From: Hyphomicrobiales bacterium
GTDB lineage: Bacteria; Pseudomonadota; Alphaproteobacteria; Rhizobiales; Rhizobiaceae
Assembly: GCA_900466475.1 (NCBI GenBank)
Contig: UBMI01000022.1
Coordinates: forward strand, 1-64,000
Length of the DNA stretch: 64,000 nucleotides
Direction: 5' to 3'
A model generated the notes under the pieces. It was not told the DNA's origin, did not search any database, and was given only the letters and a program-made list of their open reading frames with translations. Every line of letters starts with the position of its first letter. Position 1 is the first letter of the stretch. Shown piece by piece: positions 1 to 8,448 of the stretch. Position numbers and translations under genes: made by a program.

Positions 1-158
1 GCTCCCATGTGCTCCCCTCCCATGTGCCCCCCTCCCTCGTGGCCTCCGCCTCCGTGGCCTCCGCCTCCACCGTGAGCAAATGCGGGCGCTGCGATGGAGC
101 CAACTGCGAGGGTCAGGGAGATAAGACCTGTTAAGGCGATTTTGCGAAATACAGACAT
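1..158 (-). CDS. Gly/His-rich exported protein, N-terminal part (runs off window edge)
   Basis: Read on the minus strand from ATG at 158, the frame stays open to the window edge. It begins with a clear signal peptide (MSVFRKIALTGLISLTLAVG, then SIAAPAFA and a likely cleavage before HG). The mature part consists of short Gly-Gly-Gly-His repeats with a few Glu and Met residues. AGGAA lies about 8 bases before the ATG. Proteins of this make-up occur in rhizobia and are suspected to bind metals or form part of the envelope; no function is proven. The C-terminus is outside the window. The low-complexity repeat is visible directly, the metal-binding role is inference. Confidence 0.72.
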   Translation of the reverse strand, partial: MSVFRKIALTGLISLTLAVGSIAAPAFAHGGGGGHGGGGHEGGGHMGGEHMG

Positions 159-474
159 GGTGGTGTTCCTAAAAAGGCGGCTCTGTGTAGCCACTAACCA
201 TATGTGTTCATCGAAATTGGCGAACGCCTGCCACAATTCAGGGATCTTGCTCACATCTTGTCACATGTTCTCACCACGACCCGTGGCACCCGTGATCGCC
301 GGTTGCGCGGGAGCGAGGCATTGAGACGACAGCCTTCACCGGGCAAGCCAAATGCCTGATGATCCCGGTCAGCAGAGACACGCTGATCCGTGGGGCAGGA
401 AGAAAACCTATTTCTTAAAGCCCCGTCCCTCATTGGTCCGCAATGGCATCCAGAAGCGAGAATTGCGCCTTTCT
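159..474. other. Intergenic region without a convincing gene
   Basis: This stretch holds the upstream region of the Gly/His-rich protein and the 3' flank of the phosphotriesterase-family gene. Short open frames on both strands show no family resemblance and no good ribosome binding site. No strong hairpin was seen. Confidence 0.5.
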
Positions 475-1389
475 TCAGCGCGCGAATGCCTCGAAGGGAT
501 TGATTTCGGTGAGTTGGCGGATCGCGTCCTGGCTTGCGCCCGCGTTTGTGAGCGCTGGCAGCAGGTTCTCGACAAGGTGCGTGTAAGGTCGCGGGATTCC
601 ACCACCGGGCTGCGCGGGATCATACCAGCCGAGATCGTGGCTTATGAGCAGGTGCTCGCCCAGTCCGGTTTCAAGGGCGCGCATTATCATTGCTACCAGT
701 TCTTGGTCTGGAGCCCTTCCCACATGATCGTATTCGATCCACGCACCGCGCTCCACCAGTGCCCGGTGAAGCCCGAAGTCTTTTTCCTCCTGGGTGTGAA
801 TGGATATGAAGCGCTCCGCTGCGCAACCCTCTGACTGAAGAATGTCCAACTGATCCATTACAACTCGTCCCCGGATCGTATGCGAGCCGATGACCGCATT
901 GGTCCGCACGGACGCTCTTGCCGCTGCGCGCAGGATACGGGCTTCGAGCGGCGTAATTCCATCGTCGCCAGCGCTGAGCTTGATCCATCCCGCCAGTACA
1001 CCGGTGTCCTCCATTCCCTCGGTAAGCTCGCTTACCATCCACTGTTCGAGATCACTCTCACTGGCCTCGGCGATCCAAGCGGGTATCCATGGTTCGCGAT
1101 AGTTGCCGGTCGGGACGACGATCGGGAAGTCGGCTGCCTTCGACACAGCAAGGTCAATGTCAGCACGTCTCCCGACGCCACCCGTCGTGCACTCGACGAG
1201 CAGCGTAACGCCTTGTCTTTTGATCGCCTCAATCTGTGGGACCATAAGTGCCACAACTTCGGCTATCTCCGCCTCGCCATAGCCGGGCTGGTCAGGTGTT
1301 CTAAGATCGACGAACACATGCTCGTGCGGGAGAATCATCCCGAGTTCTTCGCGACGCTTTGGCCCCAGAGTCGTGTAAATCTGCTTCAT
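475..1389 (-). CDS. Phosphotriesterase-family metal-dependent hydrolase
   Basis: A 304-residue TIM-barrel amidohydrolase of the phosphotriesterase (PTE/Php) family. Metal ligands can be placed: H22 and H24 in LPHEHVFVD, the probable carboxylated lysine K137 in GWIKLS, H170 in GSHT, H198 in SIHTQ and the catalytic D252 in ISHDLGW. Length and order fit the family. Members hydrolyse lactones, phosphotriesters or sugar-derived esters, and the substrate cannot be told from sequence. It has no signal peptide, so it is cytoplasmic. It appears to be a single-gene unit: the next gene downstream on this strand is the separate Gly/His-rich gene, and a palindrome lies behind its start. Confidence 0.88.
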   Translation of the reverse strand: MKQIYTTLGPKRREELGMILPHEHVFVDLRTPDQPGYGEAEIAEVVALMVPQIEAIKRQGVTLLVECTTGGVGRRADIDLAVSKAADFPIVVPTGNYREPWIPAWIAEASESDLEQWMVSELTEGMEDTGVLAGWIKLSAGDDGITPLEARILRAAARASVRTNAVIGSHTIRGRVVMDQLDILQSEGCAAERFISIHTQEEKDFGLHRALVERGAWIEYDHVGRAPDQELVAMIMRALETGLGEHLLISHDLGWYDPAQPGGGIPRPYTHLVENLLPALTNAGASQDAIRQLTEINPFEAFAR

Positions 1390-1562
1390 CGTTGACGGCT
1401 CCCCTCCCCCAATTGGTAGAACGACAGAACTTTGAATGCATCGGACCTATCCGGCCCACAGAATAGTTGGGTCAATTGCCGGCAGGACATCGGGCGACAT
1501 CGTGCAGCACAATCGGCACTTAGGCACGGAATAGCCACTGGCTCGCGTCTTGTACGATCTTG

Positions 1563-1592
1563 TCTCTTGCCGGGTGCACACCCGGCAAGAGA
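1563..1592. repeat. Perfect 14-bp inverted repeat (operator- or hairpin-like)
   Basis: The arms TCTCTTGCCGGGTG (1563-1576) and CACCCGGCAAGAGA (1579-1592) are perfect complements with a 2-base centre. It lies between the end of the ABC exporter gene and the start of the PTE-family gene. Neither side carries a T-run, so it is not a standard intrinsic terminator. It may be an operator or a symmetric hairpin. Confidence 0.6.
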
Positions 1593-1650
1593 GCTTCCTG
1601 AGACAACAGTGGATTAGCGGCCCCGATTGCGCCGCCGCCTGTGGTTTCCG

Positions 1651-3441
1651 TCAGGCCACCAGACCCTTGGTCAGTTCCAGCGCCTGCCGCTCGAATAACC
1701 GGCGATAGATGCCCTCGTTGAGCCGGATCAGAGCCTGGTGGTCGCCCTCTTCGACAATCTTGCCTTTGTCGAAGACCAGCAGCCGGTCCAGCGCCCGCAC
1801 AGTGGACAACCGATGTGCGATCACCAGCGTCGTGCGGCCGTCCATCAGGCGCTCCATGGCCTGCTGGATCTGTACCTCGCTCTCGCTGTCGAGGCTCGAC
1901 GTCGCCTCGTCCAGGATCAGCACCGGCGCATCAGCCAGGAAGGCCCGGGCGATGGCAACACGCTGCCGCTCTCCGCCCGATAGCTTGACACCACGTTCCC
2001 CCACCATCGTCTCATAGCCCTTGGGAAGGCCGATGATGAAGTCGTGCGCATTGGCCTGTTTCGCCGCCTGCTCGATTTCACGCCGCGATGCGTTCGGCCG
2101 GCTATAGGCGATGTTTTCCGCCAACGTGCGGTGGAACAGGATGGGTTCCTGTTGCACGATGGCGATCTGGCCGCGCAGGCTTGCCTGCCTGACCTCAGCG
2201 ATATCCTGCCCGTCGATGCGGATCGAACCGGATTTCACGTCATGAAGGCGCTGGATGAGCTTGACGAATGTCGTCTTGCCCGAGCCCGAATGCCCCACCA
2301 GTCCCACACGCTCGCCCGGCTTGATGGTGACCGAAAAGTCCTCATAAAGCGGATTGGGATGAGCGCCATATTGGAAGGTGACGCGATCGAAGACGATCTC
2401 GCCCCTGCCAATCTCGATCGGCACGGCATGCGGCTTGTCCTCGATGCCGAGCGGCATCTTGTCGAGCAGCACCAGTTCTTCCATGTCGTTGACGGCCCGT
2501 TGCAGATTGCGGATGTCCTGGCCGACATTGCGCAGATAGCCCTGCAGGACGAAGAACATCGCCAGCACGAAGGTGATGTCGCCGGGCGTCGCCAATCCCC
2601 GCTGCCACATGACCAGGCCCGTTCCCAAAATACCCGCCTGCATGAAAACCATCATGAAGCCCTGGATCGTGCCGCTCGACGTGCCGCGCTTCCATGTCCG
2701 CCGAGTGCGACTGTCCCATTTGGCCAGCACATGACCCAGCCGCGTCTCTTCGCGGCTCTCGGCGCCGAATGCCTTGACCACCGAGTTGCAACTGATGGCA
2801 TCCGCCAGCGCGCCGCCCAGCTTGGTATCCCAGGCGTTGGCAAGCCTTGCAGCAGGCGAGACAAAACCCATGGAAAGCGCCACGGTCACACCGATGTAGA
2901 TGACCGACCCGACAATCACGATGAGGCCCATGACCGGCCAGTAGCTTCCGAGAACGATACTGGCACCGGCAAGCATGACGATGGACGGCAACAGGGCTAT
3001 CAGCAGCAGGTCATTGAGCGAGTCGAGCGCCCACATCCCGCGGGTAATCTTGCGCACCGTCGAGCCGGCGAAGCTGTTGGCGTGCCAGTCGGTCGAGAAC
3101 CGCTGCACCTTGTGGAAGCCGTTATTGACGACATCCGCCATAATGCGCAGCGTCAGCCGGATAATGCCATTGAAGATGAACCACCGCAGGGCCACGCTCG
3201 TCAGGCCCAGAGCCACGACGATGACAAAGGCGCGTAGGGCGCGATCAGCCTCATTGCCGGCTGCAATGGCATCGACGATCTGGCCGGAAAACACCGGCAC
3301 CATGACTTCAGCAAGCGTGCTTGATATCACCAGCACTACGATGATGCCGACCAATGCCGGCCGATGGCTCCAATGATGAAAGACAAAGCCGAGCACGTGG
3401 CGATACGCGTCGGCGCGGAAATCGAGCTTCTTGCGAGTCAT
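1651..3441 (-). CDS. ABC exporter, fused permease and ATPase
   Basis: A 596-residue half-transporter of the MsbA/LmrA type. The first ~300 residues carry about six hydrophobic segments. The C-terminal ATPase has Walker A GHSGSGKTT (about residue 383), the signature LSGGERQRVAIARAF (about 489), Walker B VLILDEATSSLD (about 509) and the H-loop IAHRLST. It should work as a homodimer in the inner membrane exporting a hydrophobic or amphipathic substrate, which is unknown. It stands alone, with the PTE-family gene behind it on the same strand and the outer-membrane gene divergent in front. Confidence 0.93.
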   Translation of the reverse strand: MTRKKLDFRADAYRHVLGFVFHHWSHRPALVGIIVVLVISSTLAEVMVPVFSGQIVDAIAAGNEADRALRAFVIVVALGLTSVALRWFIFNGIIRLTLRIMADVVNNGFHKVQRFSTDWHANSFAGSTVRKITRGMWALDSLNDLLLIALLPSIVMLAGASIVLGSYWPVMGLIVIVGSVIYIGVTVALSMGFVSPAARLANAWDTKLGGALADAISCNSVVKAFGAESREETRLGHVLAKWDSRTRRTWKRGTSSGTIQGFMMVFMQAGILGTGLVMWQRGLATPGDITFVLAMFFVLQGYLRNVGQDIRNLQRAVNDMEELVLLDKMPLGIEDKPHAVPIEIGRGEIVFDRVTFQYGAHPNPLYEDFSVTIKPGERVGLVGHSGSGKTTFVKLIQRLHDVKSGSIRIDGQDIAEVRQASLRGQIAIVQQEPILFHRTLAENIAYSRPNASRREIEQAAKQANAHDFIIGLPKGYETMVGERGVKLSGGERQRVAIARAFLADAPVLILDEATSSLDSESEVQIQQAMERLMDGRTTLVIAHRLSTVRALDRLLVFDKGKIVEEGDHQALIRLNEGIYRRLFERQALELTKGLVA

Positions 3442-4050
3442 TTTAACCAGCCCGGCCCGTGTTTCGGCAACCGGTTCCTCAAAATCGAGAGTTGAATGGC
3501 ACAGCCCGAGCGGGAGACGAAATGATCCCGTCAGATCAATCGGGCTATGGAGAAAGAGAAAACCGCATGTCGCGAGCGCTCAAGGCGGACCGCGAATGGA
3601 TATGACCTAGTGTCGGGACATTCCACGCGGGAAGGTTTGGATGAATGCTGGTGTCATGCAATGCCTCCCTATGTTCGATCTGAAGCGGCTAGCGTCTTGT
3701 AGCGAACCAATTCGCCGTTGCCAACCGGCTTTTTACAACCTTGTAGAAAGTGATGCGAAAACGACACAATTCAGCGACCTGCAACCTGCATTTGGTCATG
3801 CTGACATCAAGTTCCCGCCTTTTGCGAGGTCAATAAGGAATATTTCTCCGCTGGTTGATGAACCCGGGAAGCCAAACCGATCTATCCTCGGCATGGCACC
3901 TCCTGTTGCACCGATGACACGGGAGTTGCATTGTGAACGCGAACCCAGCCTCCCATCGACCAGGCAACCTTGACTAGCCCCGCATTGCCGGCCATTTTCG
4001 ATGACGTAATGGCGCCTTGGGGGCGATGCTTTACCCGGAGATCAATCTCG
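3442..4050. other. Divergent intergenic region
   Basis: Roughly 600 bp between the ABC exporter and the MipA/OmpV gene, which diverge here. It must hold both promoters. An open frame at 3641-3973 on the plus strand has no recognisable protein features and is not called. No repeat or hairpin stood out. Confidence 0.5.
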
Positions 4051-4884
4051 TTGAGAACGAAAGCCAAGAGGCTTACGCTTTTTTCTGCGGCCTTGGGGGT
4101 GCTGTCAACCGCGTCACTGGCGACTGCCGCTGACCAGAAAGACGCATCCAACCAGTCCGATTCCGGCACCTGGATCGTGACTTTGGGCGCGAGCGTCGAG
4201 TATGGGCCCAAATTTCCGGGCTCGAAGCATGATGGCTTCAGCGCATTGCCCTCTTTCGACATCAGGCGCTTCGACGAGCCGGACGAGAATAGCGCGCCGG
4301 ACGACAATATCGATTATGGCCTTATCGATCTCGGCCGCTTCGAAGCGGGTCCTGTGGTCGGCATTCGCGACAGCCGTTCGCAATCCGATGATAGCCGCTT
4401 GAAAGGCATCCACTCGGTGGATTGGGACATCGATGCCGGTGTTTTTGCACAATATTGGGCGATCCCCAATCAGCTTCGATTCCGCTCCGAAATCCGGCAG
4501 GCCATCTCGAACGGCAGCGGTCTCGTCATCGATATCGGCGCCGATTGGTTCCAGCGGCTCGGTGACAGATGGCTGCTCTCTGCAGGCCCCCGCGCCTCGT
4601 TCGGCAACGGCGCCTATATGCGAGAGTATTTCGGTATTTCGTCAAGTGAAGCATTGCAGAATGGCGCTCTATCCTCCTTCGATGCCAAGGGCGGCTTGAA
4701 GTCGGTAGGCTTCACGGTCTCCGCCGCCTATGATGTGACCCCGACCATAACGCTGCAGATTTATGATCGCTTCGATCGCCTCACGGGAGATGCTGCCGAC
4801 AGCCCGATCACATCGAAGCTCGGCAGCGAGAATCAGAATGTAATCGGCATCTCCCTCGCCAAGGCGTTCAGCGTCAGCTTCTGA
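4051..4884 (+). CDS. MipA/OmpV-family outer-membrane protein
   Basis: A 277-residue outer-membrane beta-barrel protein related to MipA (murein-synthesis scaffold) and OmpV. The TTG at 4051 is chosen because it gives a classic signal peptide (RTKAKRLTLFSAALGVLSTA, then SLATAA before DQ) and has GGAG 10 bases upstream. ATG at 4009 (14 residues longer) or TTG at 3970 are possible but lack a ribosome binding site. The mature part alternates hydrophobic and polar residues, has FPGSKHDGF-type MipA signatures near its start, and ends in the C-terminal aromatic FSVSF usual for barrels. The neighbouring gene on its 3' side converges from the opposite strand. Confidence 0.82.
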   Translation: MRTKAKRLTLFSAALGVLSTASLATAADQKDASNQSDSGTWIVTLGASVEYGPKFPGSKHDGFSALPSFDIRRFDEPDENSAPDDNIDYGLIDLGRFEAGPVVGIRDSRSQSDDSRLKGIHSVDWDIDAGVFAQYWAIPNQLRFRSEIRQAISNGSGLVIDIGADWFQRLGDRWLLSAGPRASFGNGAYMREYFGISSSEALQNGALSSFDAKGGLKSVGFTVSAAYDVTPTITLQIYDRFDRLTGDAADSPITSKLGSENQNVIGISLAKAFSVSF

Positions 4885-4902
4885 ATTCCGCAGCTCAACC
4901 GC

Positions 4903-5268
4903 TCAGCCGGCAGGTCTCGACGCTGTTGCGATCAGCCAGACGCCGGCCAGGATCAGAAGGCTGCCTGCGAGCCGAAGCAGCGGCAATGGCTCGTCAAAGA
5001 CGATCCAGGCAACGCCCATGATGAGGACATAGCTGATGGCCGAGAGCGGGAAGGCCTTGCTGAGATCGAGCTCGGAGAGAACGGTCATCCAGATGGCAAA
5101 GCAGACAATCTCAGCGACAATCGCCGCCAGGAACCAGTGTGACGACAAAATGTCGACCAGCCAGGTTCCGCCGGCTCTGTCTGCATCGATAGCGCTCTGC
5201 TTCAGCAATATCTGTTGCGCCATGTTCAGGAGCGGCACCATCAGCCAGATCGGCCGCAACGCTCTCAC
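4903..5268 (-). CDS. SMR/EamA-like four-helix membrane protein (distal copy)
   Basis: A 121-residue protein with four hydrophobic helices and the small multidrug resistance/EamA-half pattern (for example ELDLSKAFPLSAISYVLIMG followed by a GSLLILAGVWLI helix). Its size and motif resemble ArnE/ArnF, which together flip aminoarabinose-lipid carriers. It is the last gene of the eight-gene operon and overlaps the acyltransferase gene by 4 bp (ATGA). A second such gene lies in the same operon at 8098-8448, so the two may form a heterodimer. The flippase role is inferred from context. Confidence 0.8.
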   Translation of the reverse strand: MRALRPIWLMVPLLNMAQQILLKQSAIDADRAGGTWLVDILSSHWFLAAIVAEIVCFAIWMTVLSELDLSKAFPLSAISYVLIMGVAWIVFDEPLPLLRLAGSLLILAGVWLIATASRPAG

Positions 5269-6440
5269 GCCGTCACCTCACCGCCATCATCGGCCGCAAA
5301 CAGCGGCGACATCATTTTGAGAGCGAATTGCAGCAGTGGATTGGAATGGCGAAAATACATCGCATTTGCCGTCAAGCGGCTTCCGAGCCGAACCTTGTTG
5401 CGATAGTAGGCCTGCCCGCTCTGATAGCGGCCAATCCCGTGATTGAGACAATATTCGAGATTGCTGCACCAGCTGAGATAATAGAGGTTGTGGGACCTGC
5501 CCTTCTGACCATCCATGCAGAAGAATTTGTCGATCAACCTGTCCTTGTCATGGATCAGCAAATTGGCAGCAAGCAGTTCGTCCCCCACAAAATACATCGC
5601 GCAGAAGGACCGCCCCGGCATGCCTTTCAGCACACCATCAAAATAGGCCGGCGTCAGTTCTTCGAACTGTAATCCGCTCCGCTCGCGCGTCTCGCGATAG
5701 AGCTGCATAACGCGCGGCAGAAGATCATCGAAATCCTTGCGATACTCGATCCGTACCTCCTGCCGGCTCCGCAGTTTCCGCCGCATATCCTTGCGGGTCG
5801 CCGAGGACAGTGTGGCGAAATAGGCGTCGATCGTGTCGAATCCGATGTCCAGACATGCCGTCGGCAGTCCACCGATCTCGGCGTACCCTCTTGCCGCCAA
5901 GACCGGCTCCAGGCCTGACGGGATGGGGTGGGGCAGATCCTTAAGCGCTGTAAGCGAGCAGCCTTCCATGCGCGCATGCGCCTCGAAAGCGTCGAGAAGT
6001 TCGGCAAAGAGCTTTGGCCGGCGGGCTTGCGCGATATCAGGATGAAAGCCGATGGAGGCAGTCTCCGTGCAGGGCGAGCCAAGGCAAGCAAGACGGAGCG
6101 TCAGGAACCCGCTGAAGATGCGGCGGATGCCTTCCACCGTTCTGCGGAAGCGGCCAGCTTCCAGGGTCGTCTCAAGGGCGTAGCGGCAAAGGAATGCCGG
6201 CATGGCAGCGACAATCTTGTCGCCTTCGCGCATGATCGCGTAGCGCCACTCGAAACCGTCGATACCGGCTTCCTCGACCGCAAGCAGATAGTCGTAAGTC
6301 TCGATCTCCCCGGGGAAGCAGGCGTCCCAGGCATCGCGGTCAAGCATGCGAATGCTCGGGACGATCATCGCAACTGCCGATGTCGGATCGCTTGAGACCT
6401 GCGTTTCAGGTGACCACACTTTAAGCGCTTGCTGCTGCAT
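5265..6440 (-). CDS. GNAT/FemAB-like N-acyltransferase
   Basis: A 391-residue cytosolic protein resembling the FemAB-like acetyltransferase group (Acetyltransf_6 type, often annotated as peptidoglycan-biosynthesis-related). The C-terminal half shows the GNAT-like pattern: SATRKDMRRKLR, a RETRERSGLQFEEL helix, then YFVGDELLAANLLIHDKDRLIDKFF and YLSWCSNLEYCLNHGIGRYQSGQ. Start ATG at 6440 has GAGG 6 bases upstream. It overlaps the hydrolase gene by 20 bp and the SMR-like gene by 4 bp. It probably transfers an acyl or aminoacyl group to an amine made by the upstream enzymes; donor and acceptor are unknown. Confidence 0.78.
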   Translation of the reverse strand: MQQQALKVWSPETQVSSDPTSAVAMIVPSIRMLDRDAWDACFPGEIETYDYLLAVEEAGIDGFEWRYAIMREGDKIVAAMPAFLCRYALETTLEAGRFRRTVEGIRRIFSGFLTLRLACLGSPCTETASIGFHPDIAQARRPKLFAELLDAFEAHARMEGCSLTALKDLPHPIPSGLEPVLAARGYAEIGGLPTACLDIGFDTIDAYFATLSSATRKDMRRKLRSRQEVRIEYRKDFDDLLPRVMQLYRETRERSGLQFEELTPAYFDGVLKGMPGRSFCAMYFVGDELLAANLLIHDKDRLIDKFFCMDGQKGRSHNLYYLSWCSNLEYCLNHGIGRYQSGQAYYRNKVRLGSRLTANAMYFRHSNPLLQFALKMMSPLFAADDGGEVTA

Positions 6441-7236
6441 ATTCTGCCTCGAAGAATTCCGCCGTCATGTCAGCTACCCGCCTGTGCTGCCGGTCGAGAT
6501 GGATCATGTGATAGCTGTCGTCGAGCCAGCGCAATTCCCGGCGGCCGCCGATGTGCGATGCGATATACAGGGCATGCGAGGGGCCACTGAGATCGTCTTC
6601 GCGCGAATGGAGGATCAAGGTCGGTGTCTTGATCTCGGGAAGCCGGGCTTTCAGCGTCCGGCCAAGCTCATGCATTTCGATCAGGCCACGCCCCGGAAAG
6701 GTTTCGAGCATGCCCTCGCCGGTCATGCCGGCCACCATGCGGCGCATGCGCTCGTCCTTGATGCCGAGGGATGTCGTCTCCCGAAAATTCAGCCGGTCGA
6801 TGAATGGGATAAGCGAGATCCAGCGAATGTGCGGCGAAAACAGCGAATAATAGCGGGGCACGTCCCATCCATCGTAGTGGAAACAGGGCGAATAGACAGC
6901 GACGGCGCGGATCGACAGGGGATTACGATCGGCTGCCATCATCGCCAGTTTGCCGCCAACGCATATTCCGGCGGCAAAGACCGTGTCGCTGCGTTCGCTG
7001 AGCCAGCCAGCCGCGGCTTCGACGCTGTCGAGCCAGTCCTCCCAGCGCGAGCGGCGGAGCGTCGCTTCGTTTTCGCCGTGGCCGGCCAGCAGAGGAGCAT
7101 AGACGCTGAAGCCGCGGCGATGGAATTGCCTTGCCACAAGCCGCATTTCCGCCGGCGCTCCCGTCAGCCCATGAACAAGGATGACGCCCTTGCCGTTCGT
7201 GCCCTCGAGAAAGAAGGAGAGACTGTCAGCCGACAT
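6421..7236 (-). CDS. Alpha/beta hydrolase with Cys nucleophile (GICVGG)
   Basis: A 271-residue alpha/beta hydrolase close in layout to monoacylglycerol lipases/carboxylesterases (oxyanion HGLTGAPAEM, lid, late Asp and His). The nucleophile elbow reads G-I-C92-V-G-G, so the usual Ser is Cys. The Asp is probably D214 or D215 in REDD and the His H243 or H246 in SYHMIH. Cys elbows are known in dienelactone hydrolases and polyhydroxyalkanoate synthases. It may therefore act through a thioester, possibly as an acyltransferase. GGGAG lies 9 bases before the ATG. It overlaps its operon neighbours by 11 bp (desaturase) and 20 bp (acyltransferase). Confidence 0.82.
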   Translation of the reverse strand: MSADSLSFFLEGTNGKGVILVHGLTGAPAEMRLVARQFHRRGFSVYAPLLAGHGENEATLRRSRWEDWLDSVEAAAGWLSERSDTVFAAGICVGGKLAMMAADRNPLSIRAVAVYSPCFHYDGWDVPRYYSLFSPHIRWISLIPFIDRLNFRETTSLGIKDERMRRMVAGMTGEGMLETFPGRGLIEMHELGRTLKARLPEIKTPTLILHSREDDLSGPSHALYIASHIGGRRELRWLDDSYHMIHLDRQHRRVADMTAEFFEAEYAAASA

Positions 7237-8101
7237 GCGGGAATTCTCCCTGCTGGCGGTTCTCCTTAGCCATGAAACCCAGCGCGTGGCAGGTGCTGAT
7301 CACATGCGTGCCTGCCGCATCCTGCTCCTGCTTGATCTGCTCATGAAAGGTACTGAGCTTCGTCCAGTGCATCTTAGGGCGGTAGTGATGCTCGGCGTGA
7401 TAGCCGTTACCGAACCAGAGCCAGTTATAGAAGCCGTTATGGCTGCTGACACCCCAGGCGATTGGAACATCGGGGTCGCCATTCAGATGCTCATAATAGC
7501 CGTTGAGAGAGGACAGGCAGTTCCCCAAATAATAAAACGGCAGGAAAAAGAACGTCGCTCTCCAGTCATAGATAAGAGCGAGGAAGACGAAGGCGAAGAA
7601 CGATACGAGTTCAATGCGCCCCCATCTCGCATCGAACGGCCTTTTCTTCGCAATCGCCCGATGGATGTCGCCGAGATCATCGCGGAAGAAGCTGAGAAAC
7701 GTGTAGGAGAAGACGTTTTCCGGCTCGCCGTTCTTGCCGTGCTTGTAGATCGACAGGAGGTCGACCGTCTCGCCGTTTTCATTGGGACGGTCGCTGTTGC
7801 CGGAATGATGGCGCATATGCACCCAGTGATAATAGACCTGCGAAAAGCCGATCGTTACGGATTCGAGCAGGCTGAATGCATAGTTCATCCACTTCGGCTT
7901 GAAATACGGCGTGTGGATGAAGTTGTGCGAGATGCTGTTGATGTTCCACGATATCGACACGGCATAGACCGCGCCGAGCACAGCCGACAGCCAGAGTGGC
8001 CGGCTTGAGAAGCCGGCAATCAGATAGATGTTGAATGCCAGATGCGCTGTCGCGGCAAGCACCGGCATGACATCCCATTTCGTGTGCGCGAAGATTTTCA
8101 T
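7226..8101 (-). CDS. Membrane fatty-acid desaturase/hydroxylase family
   Basis: A 291-residue di-iron membrane enzyme. The three histidine boxes are visible: H59-N-F-I-H63, H92-W-V-H-M-R-H98-H99 and H235-A-E-H238-H239, with a further H245. Hydrophobic pairs of helices separate the boxes. The open frame extends upstream, but ATG at 8101 (MKIFAHTKWDV) is chosen since it overlaps the stop of the SMR-like gene by exactly 4 bp (ATGA), the pattern seen elsewhere in this operon. It could desaturate or hydroxylate an acyl chain or another lipid; the family also includes carotenoid and sphingolipid hydroxylases. The substrate is not known. Confidence 0.88.
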   Translation of the reverse strand: MKIFAHTKWDVMPVLAATAHLAFNIYLIAGFSSRPLWLSAVLGAVYAVSISWNINSISHNFIHTPYFKPKWMNYAFSLLESVTIGFSQVYYHWVHMRHHSGNSDRPNENGETVDLLSIYKHGKNGEPENVFSYTFLSFFRDDLGDIHRAIAKKRPFDARWGRIELVSFFAFVFLALIYDWRATFFFLPFYYLGNCLSSLNGYYEHLNGDPDVPIAWGVSSHNGFYNWLWFGNGYHAEHHYRPKMHWTKLSTFHEQIKQEQDAAGTHVISTCHALGFMAKENRQQGEFPHVG

Positions 8102-8448
8102 AGTCCCGTCGCTCCGACACAGACCACGCCGGCCGTCACCAGGACGATGCCGAGAGCGTGGCGAAGGTTGATGGTTTCCTTGAAGATAACGGCGCCTGCA
8201 AAAGCGATCGCCGCATAGCTCAGCGCCATCAGTGGAAAGGCCACCGACAACGCCACCTGTTCCAGCACGCGCGTCCACATCACCAGTTCGACCGCCCAGA
8301 ACACGATCCCGAGCCAGATGACCGGTTTCTGAAGGGTTTCGAGCAGCGCGCTTGCAGCGCCGTGCTTGAAGCACAACTCACGGCCGGTTTCGGCAAGAAC
8401 GCAAAAGGCAATGATGGCGAACGTCCATGCTGTCAGTCCCGTCGTCAT
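8098..8448 (-). CDS. SMR/EamA-like four-helix membrane protein (proximal copy)
   Basis: A 116-residue protein with four membrane helices, including an early Glu in CVLAETGRELCFKHG and an EQVALSVAFPLMALSYAAIA segment that is typical of SMR/ArnE-like halves. It overlaps the arginase-like gene and the desaturase gene by 4 bp each, so translation is coupled. It is related to, but clearly different from, the protein at 4903-5268. A heterodimeric lipid flippase or amine exporter is the simplest reading; this is inference. Confidence 0.8.
   Translation of the reverse strand: MTTGLTAWTFAIIAFCVLAETGRELCFKHGAASALLETLQKPVIWLGIVFWAVELVMWTRVLEQVALSVAFPLMALSYAAIAFAGAVIFKETINLRHALGIVLVTAGVVCVGATGL

Noticed and set aside
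1432-1617. 61-residue plus-strand frame containing the palindrome
   Set aside because: The palindrome is better explained as a DNA or RNA element; the frame lacks a ribosome binding site.
2044-3237. 397-residue plus-strand open frame
   Set aside because: Lies antisense to the ABC exporter; sequence is Arg/His/Asp-rich without any domain, typical for shadow frames in GC-rich DNA.
3641-3973. 110-residue plus-strand frame before the MipA/OmpV gene
   Set aside because: No ribosome binding site, no protein-like pattern, overlaps the possible early starts of the real gene.
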